A DNA stretch of 64,000 bases from Flavobacteriaceae bacterium (GCA_013003555.1 JABDIV010000025.1:22325-86324); one strand, 5' to 3'. Positions 29,603-40,048 are shown, counted from the first letter of the stretch. Notes: generated by a model from the sequence alone, not told the origin. A program made the numbers and translations.

Positions 29603-30469
29603 CTATCCTCTTTGTTTAAAATATCCCAAAAGTTTTTTCACATAGCTCTCATCAACACGACAACTGATGGTTCCTGCTCCTGATTTCGCGAAACTATCTT
29701 TGAAATAATCAAAGCGTTCACGATGATACCTGGCATAGTTTTGCCTCATTTTTTTTGATGAGGTATTGACTAACCTTAACTCACCAGATTCTTCATCCAG
29801 CATATTGACCATCCCGAGATTAGGAATGTGCTCCTCGTGCTTATCAAAGACCCTAATCCCGGTAACGTCATGTTTACGTGAGCTTATTTTTAATGTATGC
29901 TTGTAGTCATCACAGATGAAATCAGACATGATGAATACGATGGATCTCTTTTTCTGAACGTTCGACAAAAACTTAAGCGCTTCGGTGATATCAGTCTTAC
30001 GACTGGTTGGTTCAAATTCTATTAACTCACGAATAATTCTCAATACATGTGAGCGTCCTTTTTTAGGCGGAATATAAAGTTCAATTTGATCGGTAAACAA
30101 AATGAGCCCGATCTTATCATTATTCTGTGTGGCAGAAAAAGCAAGAGTTGCCGCGATTTCGGTAATGATCTCTTTTTTAAATCGGTTGGACGTTCCGAAC
30201 AGTTCCGAACCAGAAACATCTACCATTAGCATCATGGTCAGTTCTCGTTCCTCTTCGAAAACCTTAACAAAGGGTTCGTTGTATCTTGCCGTAACATTCC
30301 AATCGATAGAACGCACATCATCACCATACTGGTATTGCCTCACCTCACTAAAGGTCATACCTCTTCCTTTGAAGGTTGAATGATATTCTCCTCCAAATAT
30401 ATGATCAGACAGTCGCCTTGTCTTGATCTCGATTTTTCGTACGCGTTTAAGTAATTCTTTAGTATCCAT
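29603..30469 (-). CDS. DUF58 domain protein
   Basis: GRGMTFSEVRQYQYGDDVRSIDWNVTARYNEPFVKVFEEERELTMMLMVDVSGS. Confidence 0.95.
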   Translation of the reverse strand: MDTKELLKRVRKIEIKTRRLSDHIFGGEYHSTFKGRGMTFSEVRQYQYGDDVRSIDWNVTARYNEPFVKVFEEERELTMMLMVDVSGSELFGTSNRFKKEIITEIAATLAFSATQNNDKIGLILFTDQIELYIPPKKGRSHVLRIIRELIEFEPTSRKTDITEALKFLSNVQKKRSIVFIMSDFICDDYKHTLKISSRKHDVTGIRVFDKHEEHIPNLGMVNMLDEESGELRLVNTSSKKMRQNYARYHRERFDYFKDSFAKSGAGTISCRVDESYVKKLLGYFKQRG

Positions 30470-30512
30470 AGTTGTGTTCTACAAATTTCATTTGCACCAA
30501 ATTGGTCACTGG

Positions 30513-31517
30513 CTATGGCACTTCGATCTCGTTAACGATTTTATTGATAATATCTTCGGAGGTTACATTTTCGGCTTCAGCTTCATAGGTTATACCAATT
30601 CGATGACGAAGTACATCATGAACAATGGCCCGAACATCTTCAGGAATAACATATCCACGTCGTTTGATAAAGGCATAGCACTTCGAAGCCAATGCAAGGT
30701 TTATACTGCCTCTGGGCGAAGCCCCAAAAGAAATCAAGGGTTGTAATCCGGCGAGTTTGTATTTTTCAGGATATCTGGTCGCAAAAACGATATCCAGAAT
30801 ATATTTTTCAATTTTTTCATCCATATATACCTCGCGAACAGCAGCCTGAGCTGTTAAGATTTGTTGCAATGAAACGACAGGTTTGATCGCCTCCATCCCG
30901 GCCTTAAGGTTCGCGCGAATAATCATTTGCTCATCATCCATGTTTGGATAATCGATAATTGTTTTCAGCATAAAACGGTCAACCTGTGCCTCTGGCAAGG
31001 GGTACGTCCCTTCTTGTTCTATTGGGTTTTGGGTCGCCATTACTAAAAACGGTCTATCCAGGATAAAAGTTTCATCGCCTATGGTTACTTGTTTTTCCTG
31101 CATAGCCTCTAAAAGCGCAGATTGAACTTTCGCCGGCGCTCTGTTTATCTCATCTGCCAGAATAAAATTTGCGAAGATCGGTCCCTTCTTTATTGAGAAA
31201 TCATTTTGTTTAATATTGTAGATCATGGTCCCAACGACATCAGCTGGTAAGAGATCGGGAGTGAACTGAATACGGCTAAAACTGCCATCAACAGCCTGTG
31301 ACAAACTATTTATCGCCAAAGTTTTTGCAAGGCCGGGAACACCTTCCAAAAGGATATGACCTTGTCCTAATAGCCCAATAAGCAGCCGTTCGACCATATG
31401 TTTTTGTCCAACGATTACTTTTTTCATTTCCATCGTTAACAAATCAACAAAGGCACTTTCCTTTTCTATTTTTTCGTTAATCTGTTGAATATCTACCGTC
31501 TCTTTTTCTCCTGTCAT
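30513..31517 (-). CDS. MoxR family AAA+ ATPase
   Basis: ILLEGVPGLAKTLAINSLSQ, FILADEINRAPAKVQSALLEAMQE, MATQNPIEQEGTYPLPEAQVDRF. Confidence 0.96.
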   Translation of the reverse strand: MTGEKETVDIQQINEKIEKESAFVDLLTMEMKKVIVGQKHMVERLLIGLLGQGHILLEGVPGLAKTLAINSLSQAVDGSFSRIQFTPDLLPADVVGTMIYNIKQNDFSIKKGPIFANFILADEINRAPAKVQSALLEAMQEKQVTIGDETFILDRPFLVMATQNPIEQEGTYPLPEAQVDRFMLKTIIDYPNMDDEQMIIRANLKAGMEAIKPVVSLQQILTAQAAVREVYMDEKIEKYILDIVFATRYPEKYKLAGLQPLISFGASPRGSINLALASKCYAFIKRRGYVIPEDVRAIVHDVLRHRIGITYEAEAENVTSEDIINKIVNEIEVP

Positions 31518-31674
31518 TTTCGATTTTTTAGGTTGTGAATGTATCGCTATTAATTAACCTCCGCAAATTGTTAAAATATTTGATGTGGCGCTGTTAATAA
31601 TTGGTTAAAAAATCCAGTGTTTAAAAGACTTTTTAAGCATTTGAAGTGCTATTTTTAATGCCAAATTTGAGAGT

Positions 31675-32547
31675 ATGAGCCAGCTGAAATTTTCAAAAAT
31701 TATATCTGGAGCTATGACCTGGGGGCGTTGGGGTAAATCCCTTGATTCCGACGGCATGATCGCTTTAATGAATAAATGTCTGGAGATAGGAATCGACAGT
31801 TTTGATCATGCCGATATTTACGGCGGCTATACGACAGAAGCTGATTTTGGTAATGCTTTTTCAAAAAGCAGAATTGACCGCGAGAACATAAAATTAATAT
31901 CTAAATGCGGTATTCAATACGTTTGTGAGCAACGACCGGTAAAGGTCAAACACTATAATTACAACAAAGATTATATTATAAAGTCGGTTGAAACTTCCTT
32001 AAAAAATTTAAATACCGACTATTTGGATCTTTTTTTATTACATCGCCCGAGTCCACTCATGCACCCCCAGGAAGTTATGGAGGCTGTTGCAAAACTCGGT
32101 CAGGAGGGTAAGATCATCGATTTTGGTGTTTCTAATTTTACCACGTCACAAGTCGAATTGATAGCGAGTGAAGTCCCCGTCTTGGTAAACCAGGTTGAAT
32201 TCTCCCTGAGTCAATTCAATGCCATGCATGACGGAACACTTGATCAAATGATAAGACTAGATATGATCCCGATGGCCTGGTCACCACTGGGCAATCTTTT
32301 TCGCGAGGAAAATGAACAGGTAATTCGCATTCACCAGGCCATGGAAGAAATAATGGAGAAGTATGATGCCACGGCAGACCAGTTGGCATTAGCCTGGATA
32401 ATGAAACATCCGGCAGGCATTCATCCGGTTGTTGGTACGACAAATATGGAACGATTAACCCGGGCGCAGCAAGCCATATCAATCGATATGGAATTAGAAG
32501 ATTGGTTTACTTTATTAGTTGCCAGCCAGGGGCATAAAGTACCCTGA
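31675..32547 (+). CDS. Aldo/keto reductase
   Basis: GIDSFDHADIYGGYTTE, LDLFLLHRPSP, IIDFGVSNFT, WIMKHPAGIHPVVGTTN. Confidence 0.93.
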   Translation: MSQLKFSKIISGAMTWGRWGKSLDSDGMIALMNKCLEIGIDSFDHADIYGGYTTEADFGNAFSKSRIDRENIKLISKCGIQYVCEQRPVKVKHYNYNKDYIIKSVETSLKNLNTDYLDLFLLHRPSPLMHPQEVMEAVAKLGQEGKIIDFGVSNFTTSQVELIASEVPVLVNQVEFSLSQFNAMHDGTLDQMIRLDMIPMAWSPLGNLFREENEQVIRIHQAMEEIMEKYDATADQLALAWIMKHPAGIHPVVGTTNMERLTRAQQAISIDMELEDWFTLLVASQGHKVP

Positions 32548-32567
32548 AACATTTATAGACTAAATTC

Positions 32568-33320
32568 ATGAAACAAACAGCATTAATTACCGGAGCGACA
32601 AGCGGCATTGGTTGGGCTGCCGCAAAAACGCTTGCAAGGCACGAAATCCGACTTATATTATGTGGCAGAAGGCAGGATCGACTCGATCAGTTACATTCAG
32701 AATTGTCGGCATTTACCGATGTCCTAACCTTAAATTTCGATGTACGAGACAGAGATGAGGTATCGGAAGCGATAAGCTCAATTCCCGAGGCCTTTAAACA
32801 GATCGATATTTTGATCAATAATGCTGGTAATGCCCATGGCCTTGATCCTATTCAAGATGGTCAACTCGACGACTGGGATGCCATGATAGATATCAATGTA
32901 AAGGGCTTATTGTATGTAAGTAAGGCTGTAATTCCTCAAATGGTGAGTCGTGGTTCGGGTCATGTTATAAACATTGGTTCGTCTGCCGGAAAAGAGGTCT
33001 ACCCAAAGGGAAATGTGTATTGCGCAAGCAAGCATGCTGTCCTTGCCCTTACAGATGGTATGCGAATTGATTTGAATCCCTATGGAATCAAGGTATCTGC
33101 CATCAATCCCGGCATGGTAGAAACAGAATTTTCTGAAGTACGCTTTAAGGGAGACCCCGATGCCAACAAGGTTTATAAGGGTTACAAGGCGCTTCAGGCT
33201 GAAGATATTGCTGAAATTATTTATTTTACAATTAGTCGCCCTCCTCATGTAAATATTGCAGACCTGCTCGTTTTTCCAACTGCGCAAGCCAATAGTGTTA
33301 CTGTGAAAAAAGATCTGTAA
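32568..33320 (+). CDS. Short-chain dehydrogenase/reductase
   Basis: ALITGATSGIGWAAAK, NNAGNAHG, YCASKHAVLAL. Confidence 0.95.
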   Translation: MKQTALITGATSGIGWAAAKTLARHEIRLILCGRRQDRLDQLHSELSAFTDVLTLNFDVRDRDEVSEAISSIPEAFKQIDILINNAGNAHGLDPIQDGQLDDWDAMIDINVKGLLYVSKAVIPQMVSRGSGHVINIGSSAGKEVYPKGNVYCASKHAVLALTDGMRIDLNPYGIKVSAINPGMVETEFSEVRFKGDPDANKVYKGYKALQAEDIAEIIYFTISRPPHVNIADLLVFPTAQANSVTVKKDL

Positions 33321-34460
33321 ATGATCAATAAACGCCTGCTTATTAAAAATCTCCTTGCTCATAATGATGAGAACAGCTTTTACGATAAAAAACGAAAGGT
33401 CGATATCAGTCAGAAGGAGGGCAAGGCGAAATTTCTTAAGCACATTTGTGCCTTATCCAACAGCAATCCTGTAAACAATTCCTATATCGTTATTGGGGTT
33501 GAAGATGAAGACAATCGTATTGTGGGTGTTGACTTTTTTGATGATAGTAAAATTCAAAACCTGATTAATGCGTACCTAGCAAATCCGCCAATCGTTCAAT
33601 ATGAAAATATTCCATTCCCGCATTTATCAGACGATAAGGTTGTAGGCCTCGTTACAATAAGGTCAAAGGACGACGGTTCTGTCACTTCTCTGAGGCGAAA
33701 CATCTGGAAGTATTTCGGTGGTTCGGTATTTATTCGGGAAGGTAGTATGAGTGTTCCAAAAGTTTTTGATATTCGTATAAAAGATGTCAATTCACATATT
33801 GTCAGGTCAATTGAAAGCCATGCTCAAAATAATATTCAGTATACACTTGACGGGGTTTTTGATTTCATGAATAAACGCCGAGATTTCGATCCACGCTATT
33901 TAATTTTTAAGGAGTATTTTGTTGTATGCTGGGCCGGACTTAAAAAAGAGGTGGGTAATGAGGTGTTTTTCTCCCGTGTCGATATTGAACTGATTAATGA
34001 ACAGGTGCGTTTATTTTACTCAGCTCTTGATGAGGTGTCAATCGTTTTTGACGAACACACCTTTACCATTGTTGAGTATGTGAATCTCGGCCTTCAAAAT
34101 CAAGATAAGTACTTCACCCTGGAAGAAACCATTATTCGGTTCGACAATAATGCCAATTATAGTATCGACACAACACTGATTTTTGAACCACCCCAATACG
34201 ATAAGACCGTTTTGCACCATATTTATAATGCCAATAATGCTCTTTTAGTTAAGCTTAAAGCTGGCCAAAAATTGCGTAAAGATGAGGAACGCGATCTGAG
34301 AAATCTGGCGGTAACCTACCTCATTTGTTATTTCAACGGTTTTGAAGTGGCCCTTGAAAAACTTCGGGAAGCGAAACCTTTCCTTAAAAACTATCATCCG
34401 GAAATATGGGAGTCGTACAAGGAGGTTGTAAGAATCATGAGAAAAGTAAAATACAACTAA
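33321..34460 (+). CDS. AlbA_2 (Schlafen AAA-4-like) domain protein
   Basis: FLKHICALSNSNPVNNSYIVIGVEDEDNRIVGVDFFDDSKIQNLINAYLANPP. Confidence 0.75.
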   Translation: MINKRLLIKNLLAHNDENSFYDKKRKVDISQKEGKAKFLKHICALSNSNPVNNSYIVIGVEDEDNRIVGVDFFDDSKIQNLINAYLANPPIVQYENIPFPHLSDDKVVGLVTIRSKDDGSVTSLRRNIWKYFGGSVFIREGSMSVPKVFDIRIKDVNSHIVRSIESHAQNNIQYTLDGVFDFMNKRRDFDPRYLIFKEYFVVCWAGLKKEVGNEVFFSRVDIELINEQVRLFYSALDEVSIVFDEHTFTIVEYVNLGLQNQDKYFTLEETIIRFDNNANYSIDTTLIFEPPQYDKTVLHHIYNANNALLVKLKAGQKLRKDEERDLRNLAVTYLICYFNGFEVALEKLREAKPFLKNYHPEIWESYKEVVRIMRKVKYN

Positions 34461-34489
34461 AAAAAGCATGCCCGAAAGGCATGCTTTTT
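34461..34489. terminator. Bidirectional intrinsic terminator
   Basis: AAAAAGCATGCC cgaaa GGCATGCTTTTT. Confidence 0.85.
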
Positions 34490-34515
34490 AAATTTTATTC
34501 ATTTAAGAAAAATTA

Positions 34516-35811
34516 TTAGTCACATTCTATGGCTAACATGTAAGCTCCTTTAACATCAAGTGAGGCGCAAATTTCACCACCACCATCAATAAGTAATGCA
34601 TAGACTTCAAATCCTGTTGTAACACCTATCTGAACACCGCTTAAATCTAATGTTGCAGGATCATAAACCAAAGTATGGATGGTATATTGACCAAGTGCAT
34701 TAACTTCGAAAGTCGGTTCGGTGTTTACTGCTTCAATGATTAATTCTTCGCCCGATGTAAGTACATAAAGAACTTCGTATCCATCAGGGACAAACATATC
34801 ACCTTGCGGCAATGCTGTAAATACAGCAGCTCCGTCAACGAAACAGTTGGTTGCTGGATTACCGATAATAGATCCGGCATCAGCCACGCATTCTACAACA
34901 CAAAATTCAATTTCTACTGAAGAGCCGGTAACGTCAAGGGAAGCACAAATGTCTCCACCGCCATCGATAAGAAGTCCATAGACATCCCCTCCTGTTGTAA
35001 CGCCTAATTCAACACCTGAAAGATCAAGCGTATTCGGATCGTAAACAAGGGTGTGCACCGTATAAAGGCCTTCCATATCGACAACAAAGCTAGGATCGGA
35101 ACTTGCGTCAACAATAACAAGGTCAGCACCTTTTGTCAATACATAAAGAACTTCATAGCCTTCAGGAACGTTTGCATCTCCACCTGGTAATCCGGTGATC
35201 GTAGCTCCATTATCTCCAATACAATCTGCTTCTGCTTTTATAGTACCTGCATCAGCTTCGCATTCTTCTTCCATAGGACAAACAACAGCATGAGCGATAA
35301 TATAAATATCACCTTCTAGCCCTTCAATGGTATAGGAGTCACTTGAAGATCCTTCTGAAAATTCGTTTTGATTACCATATTGCCCGGGAGCAACAGTTGG
35401 TTTACCTTTTTTGTTTTTCGGAAATTCATCATTACCCGCATAAAGATGCGTTTCGTAGAAAGCATAACCATCTTCGGCCTGGTAGTCAACGGTTAAAGTA
35501 CCATCAACATAATTCACCTCAATGGTTCCAACATACTCGCCTTTTTCAGTATTACATTTTCCTGCTCCGGCATAAAGATCGAAGCTTCCACTAAAACCAT
35601 CACTTAATGGCCCAATATTCCAGCCCCAGCGATTAAATCCATAACCGCTATCGATAAAGCAGCCGTCCTCATAATAGGCGAAAGCCGTTTCACACTCATC
35701 CTCAGATGATTTGTTCGTAGCGTCCAAATTCGAATCGTTCAGATTGTCGACATTACAACTGACGATTGCGAATAAAAAAACAAGGGAAAATACCCTTAAC
35801 AATAATTTCAT
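34516..35811 (-). CDS. Lipoprotein with two tandem ~124-aa repeats
   Basis: Lipobox FAIVSCNVDN; repeats CEADAGTIK...CASLDV and CVADAGSII...CASLDV. Confidence 0.8.
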   Translation of the reverse strand: MKLLLRVFSLVFLFAIVSCNVDNLNDSNLDATNKSSEDECETAFAYYEDGCFIDSGYGFNRWGWNIGPLSDGFSGSFDLYAGAGKCNTEKGEYVGTIEVNYVDGTLTVDYQAEDGYAFYETHLYAGNDEFPKNKKGKPTVAPGQYGNQNEFSEGSSSDSYTIEGLEGDIYIIAHAVVCPMEEECEADAGTIKAEADCIGDNGATITGLPGGDANVPEGYEVLYVLTKGADLVIVDASSDPSFVVDMEGLYTVHTLVYDPNTLDLSGVELGVTTGGDVYGLLIDGGGDICASLDVTGSSVEIEFCVVECVADAGSIIGNPATNCFVDGAAVFTALPQGDMFVPDGYEVLYVLTSGEELIIEAVNTEPTFEVNALGQYTIHTLVYDPATLDLSGVQIGVTTGFEVYALLIDGGGEICASLDVKGAYMLAIECD

Positions 35812-35925
35812 AGTTTAAAATTTTGATTAATAGCTAATAATGGAGAAAGTTATGAAATCTTGATCTATGATTTCAGTAATTAGGATGAATGACCAAAAAA
35901 CTCGAAGAATTGAATACAACTTAGA

Positions 35926-37113
35926 CTAAACCAAAGTTATTGGCGGAAAATCTCCCGAAATAACAGACTCAACATCAGCTCTCATCCAATCCCTGAGTAT
36001 GCTAGAATAAATGGCGCGAAAATCGATTTCGTATTTTATGTCACCATTGGTATCAAGGTCGGTCAGGTTTGATGGCTCATTAAAAATGCCAGGTTTTTTG
36101 AGATTTTCTCCAAGAATAAAAACCGAATTGGCAGCGCCGTGATCGGTGCCCTGAGCAGCATTTTGTTTAACACGTCGACCGAATTCAGAAAACACCATAA
36201 TAAGGGTGTCTTCAAAGGTTCCGGCTTTTTTAAGATCGATGACAAATTTTTCAAGATTTACAGCAAAGTTTCCCAGTAATCTTGCCTGAGTTTGCTTTTG
36301 ATTGGCATGGGTGTCATACCCGTTCTGGGCCACATAAAAAACTCTGGTTTTTAGCCCAGAATTTATAAACTGTGCTGCTGATTTCATTTGACGACCAAAA
36401 GAACCCTTGGAATATTCCTCATTTGAGCGTTTTGTTTTTGATTTTTCATAGATATACTTGGCTGATGACTCTGCACTGATAAGGGTTCTGTATAAATATC
36501 CCAGATTATGCTCTCCTAAATGATCATCGAGTTGATGCTTAATCAATGTTTTGAAGTAAGGGTCTTGCGCCGTTCGGTATAAAAGTTGGGCGTTATTTGT
36601 CGCCATCCCATTTCTTACTTGTCCTTTCAAGGCCAGGGAAAGTTTTTCGTTTAACTCGATGGCATTGTATGGTTTTTCGCCATTGGCATCCAGGTAGCGT
36701 CCAATCCAGCCTGTCTGCAGATATTCATGGGAATGACTTGCGGTATGCCAGATATCCATAGACCGAAAATGAGACCGATCGGGATTGGGATAACCCACAT
36801 TATTTAAAATGCTAACATATCCTTTTTCATAAAGCCGCATAAAGGGGGTTAAACTGTTATGAAGAGCTAACTCATCATTTAGGGCAATCAGATTATTTGA
36901 ACGAAGGGCGAGGTTTGGTCTGCTCGAGTAATAAATGTCATTTCTATAAGGAACGATCGTGTTTAATCCGTCATTTCCGCCGGATAATTGAATAACCACT
37001 AAGCGTCGATAACCGGAGGCGGAGGTTACAAGATCATCAAACGCCTGAATAAAGCGTGGGACAAGCAACAGACTGCTGACTAAAGATGTTTGTTTTACAA
37101 ATTCTCGTCGTTT
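35926..37113 (-). CDS. DUF1501 domain protein
   Basis: MKRREFVKQTSL, VVIQLSGGNDGLNTIVPY, FSEFGRRVKQNAAQGTDHGAAN; start set at 37113. Confidence 0.92.
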   Translation of the reverse strand, partial: KRREFVKQTSLVSSLLLVPRFIQAFDDLVTSASGYRRLVVIQLSGGNDGLNTIVPYRNDIYYSSRPNLALRSNNLIALNDELALHNSLTPFMRLYEKGYVSILNNVGYPNPDRSHFRSMDIWHTASHSHEYLQTGWIGRYLDANGEKPYNAIELNEKLSLALKGQVRNGMATNNAQLLYRTAQDPYFKTLIKHQLDDHLGEHNLGYLYRTLISAESSAKYIYEKSKTKRSNEEYSKGSFGRQMKSAAQFINSGLKTRVFYVAQNGYDTHANQKQTQARLLGNFAVNLEKFVIDLKKAGTFEDTLIMVFSEFGRRVKQNAAQGTDHGAANSVFILGENLKKPGIFNEPSNLTDLDTNGDIKYEIDFRAIYSSILRDWMRADVESVISGDFPPITLV

Positions 37114-37118
37114 CATAT

Positions 37119-38495
37119 CTAACACATTTGAAATTCGGGGAGTGACATAAGTTGAATGCAATACTCCTGTTTTGTTGGATGAGCGTAATCGGAAATCATA
37201 AGCATTGTTCCTTTAAGTGCACGCGGTTGTATTATATATTCATGCATTTCTTCTATGCCTATTTCATTAAAGTTTTTTTCGAAAATTTGCCAGTTCGCTT
37301 CTACCTCAAAACGATTCCTGGGTTTCATTTTTGATCTCATTCTATGATAAATATTATTATCAAACTTGCGATTTTGATGAGATACGATATACCCGTTATT
37401 TAATAACAGAGACGGCAATTTTAAACGAAAAAGTAAGCTATTCACATCAATCCAACTTCGTCCGCCCTGCCATCCTGCTACATTTGAAGGAAATAATAGA
37501 ATCTGTCCCATTAAGCGCTGCAAAGCAATTAACTTTTCGCGAGTATTGAACTTAAGAGGAACAATGGTGTTGATTCCGACAAGCAACTCAATTGGTGATT
37601 TAATTTTGGTTCCAATATTCGCTCTATTATAAAACCAGTCCGATTCAAATACGAATCGCATAAGTTCATCGATTCGGTAAGATGGATAGAATACCTGAAC
37701 CATCTCTCCAATATGATTTTCATTTATTGTTTCATTAACAAAATATTTATAGATTTTTCTGCACAGGAAAGCAGCACATTCCGGTTGGTTAAGAATAATA
37801 TCAATGATATCATCTCCATTCAAATTACCACGTCGCCCCATGAATCTCTTTCTTCCAAAATCATGATGCTTCGGTCTTATTATAAAGCGCCCTTTAAAAT
37901 CATGGAAATAACCGGTGAATGCTCTTGCTGATTCCTTAATGTCTTTTTCGGTATATTGACCTGTTCCAAGAGTAAATAATTCCATCAGTTCTCGTGCAAA
38001 ATTTTCATTCGGGCTGGTCTTAACATTTTGCTTATTATTTAGGTATTTCAGCATGGCCGGTTCCTTTGAAATAGCCTTTACGAAATGCCCGAAATGCCCT
38101 AAGGCGTGTCGTCTTAAGGTATTGTTGTATTGCTGAACAAAAAATATATTATTATCGCGACATGAAAAGTGGTTAGCCCAAAATAGCACCATGCGTTCTC
38201 TTAATGATTCGGGATTATCCAAGAGACGCTTTATCCAGATCATATTATAATCTCTTAAACGATCCTGACTGATTTCAAAGAATTTTTTAATAGAGAGCTT
38301 ATCAGGCCTCTTCATGCCCGGTCTTTTATACTTAAGATCGGAAAGATCTAAGGTCAAAGGATTTAAATTTCTTGATGAATTGAATAATTCATCAACTATT
38401 TCCCTTCTATCCCGATTGCCAATCTTGATTAATTTCAAGGGGGATATTCCTAAACCCGCCCTCTGATATAAATGTTGAATCTCTTTTCTTGTCAT
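37119..38495 (-). CDS. DUF1800 domain protein
   Basis: FWANHFS, NENFARELMELFTLGTGQYTEKDIKESARAFTGY. Confidence 0.93.
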   Translation of the reverse strand: MTRKEIQHLYQRAGLGISPLKLIKIGNRDRREIVDELFNSSRNLNPLTLDLSDLKYKRPGMKRPDKLSIKKFFEISQDRLRDYNMIWIKRLLDNPESLRERMVLFWANHFSCRDNNIFFVQQYNNTLRRHALGHFGHFVKAISKEPAMLKYLNNKQNVKTSPNENFARELMELFTLGTGQYTEKDIKESARAFTGYFHDFKGRFIIRPKHHDFGRKRFMGRRGNLNGDDIIDIILNQPECAAFLCRKIYKYFVNETINENHIGEMVQVFYPSYRIDELMRFVFESDWFYNRANIGTKIKSPIELLVGINTIVPLKFNTREKLIALQRLMGQILLFPSNVAGWQGGRSWIDVNSLLFRLKLPSLLLNNGYIVSHQNRKFDNNIYHRMRSKMKPRNRFEVEANWQIFEKNFNEIGIEEMHEYIIQPRALKGTMLMISDYAHPTKQEYCIQLMSLPEFQMC

Positions 38496-38598
38496 TACTG
38501 TTAAGACTGAATAATCACTCTTTCGTTTAATTAGCCTACAATAATGATTCCAAACTTTTTAAGACAATTCAAACACAATTTAAAAATGAATGATATCG

Positions 38599-39972
38599 CT
38601 AAATACTGATGTATTCCTTATAAATAGAAATTGGAATCAAAGCGGTCCATCCGCAAAAGTCTTTTTTTGCTGGCATTCCATAGGAAATAAGATCTGGCGC
38701 ATAGTTTTCCCAAAATGTTCCTGTTGCTTCAAAAACGATCGCAACATTATTGTAAACTTTTTTAGCAAGTTCACGGGCCAGTTCATCTTTCCCATTCACT
38801 GAAAGACCTTTAAGCACCATATATACAGTCGGTGCCCAAACACCCCCCAACCAATAATCGCCCCATCCTGTATAATCAGGATCTGAAGCTGATAGTGCAG
38901 GCAAAGGTGTTTTTCGGTAGAATTCATCAGGATCGCTAAGATGAGCTAGAAATCCTTCCAATCGCTCTTCTGGAACAACCTGCCCCAACAAGGCCCAATA
39001 CATCCCAATATGGCGCCGCGGGATTTGCTTGTCGTACCCGAGATCGTAATAAAAGGCATCCTCGTCATTCCAACATTTTTCATTTAACCCCGCCTTAATG
39101 CGCTGATGTATCCTTTCAAAATGTTCGATGTCATCATTAAATCCTGTTAGAACGGCTATTTGTTTTAATTGTATGGCAAACATGGCCATTTGAGAGGAAA
39201 AATCAACCAAACGCCCCTGCTTATTCCAAACGCCTTGTTTGGTGCCCACATACTGTTCTATAAAAAAGCTTAATTTTTCCTCATCCGATACATTAAGGGA
39301 GGCAAGCTTATTTCCGAGTTCATGGTGTGTCATCCCATTGCCTTCTTCAGGCTCCCAATCACGGGGTGCCCTTGGAATATTATCCATGCCCATCCCAAGT
39401 GTATCGCCATAAAATAAATCATCCTCCAACATATAAGTATTTATGTGGAATTCGAAATTCTTCTTTAAAGTCGGGTATACGTCTTTCAAACGTCTCAAAT
39501 CCTTGGTAACCGAATATATTTCGAGTTCAGCAAAGGCCAGTAATGGTGGATTAATAGACACGGGGTGGGTTTTAGACCAAAGCGGTCTTCCGTTGGCTCG
39601 ATACTCCCGGCATATATAACCATCTTTTTCCATCCTGCTATAAAAATTATCCAGGGCCTGGTATACAGGGAGTTCATCTGTATGGTATTTGGCAAAACAG
39701 CACATGAAGCAGGTATCCCATAAAAAGATATTCTCAGAAAAGGCCGCATCGATAAAAGGTTTTTTAAAAAAGAGCTCTTTATCCCCACCTCGTATTTTTT
39801 CCTTGGTTATCTCCAGCGCCTTGTCGTACATACGTTGGGCCAAATCATCGGTTACCTCAAAATTGTCTGAGATGACTGCCTTTGCTTCCTTACCATTGCA
39901 AGCCATCACTGTACTGATGCCGAGGGCCCCGGAAGCTAAACCTATCTGTTTTGCAAAATCACGTCGTTTCAT
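38599..39972 (-). CDS. MGH1-like/trehalase-like glycoside hydrolase with signal peptide
   Basis: MKRRDFAKQIGLASGALGISTVMAC; (alpha/alpha)6-type motifs FLWDTCFMCCFAKY, YTGWGDYWLGGVWAPTVYMVLKGL. Confidence 0.75.
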   Translation of the reverse strand: MKRRDFAKQIGLASGALGISTVMACNGKEAKAVISDNFEVTDDLAQRMYDKALEITKEKIRGGDKELFFKKPFIDAAFSENIFLWDTCFMCCFAKYHTDELPVYQALDNFYSRMEKDGYICREYRANGRPLWSKTHPVSINPPLLAFAELEIYSVTKDLRRLKDVYPTLKKNFEFHINTYMLEDDLFYGDTLGMGMDNIPRAPRDWEPEEGNGMTHHELGNKLASLNVSDEEKLSFFIEQYVGTKQGVWNKQGRLVDFSSQMAMFAIQLKQIAVLTGFNDDIEHFERIHQRIKAGLNEKCWNDEDAFYYDLGYDKQIPRRHIGMYWALLGQVVPEERLEGFLAHLSDPDEFYRKTPLPALSASDPDYTGWGDYWLGGVWAPTVYMVLKGLSVNGKDELARELAKKVYNNVAIVFEATGTFWENYAPDLISYGMPAKKDFCGWTALIPISIYKEYISI

Positions 39973-40001
39973 AAATGGTTAGTTAATGTTTAAAAATAAA
40001 A

Positions 40002-40025
40002 AAACCGTTTCAATTGAAACGGTTT
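40002..40025 (-). terminator. Intrinsic terminator of the aldehyde dehydrogenase gene
   Basis: AAACCGTTTC aatt GAAACGGTTT with T-rich tract on the minus strand. Confidence 0.8.
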
Positions 40026-40048
40026 GTTGTACGTACAATTTACGACCT

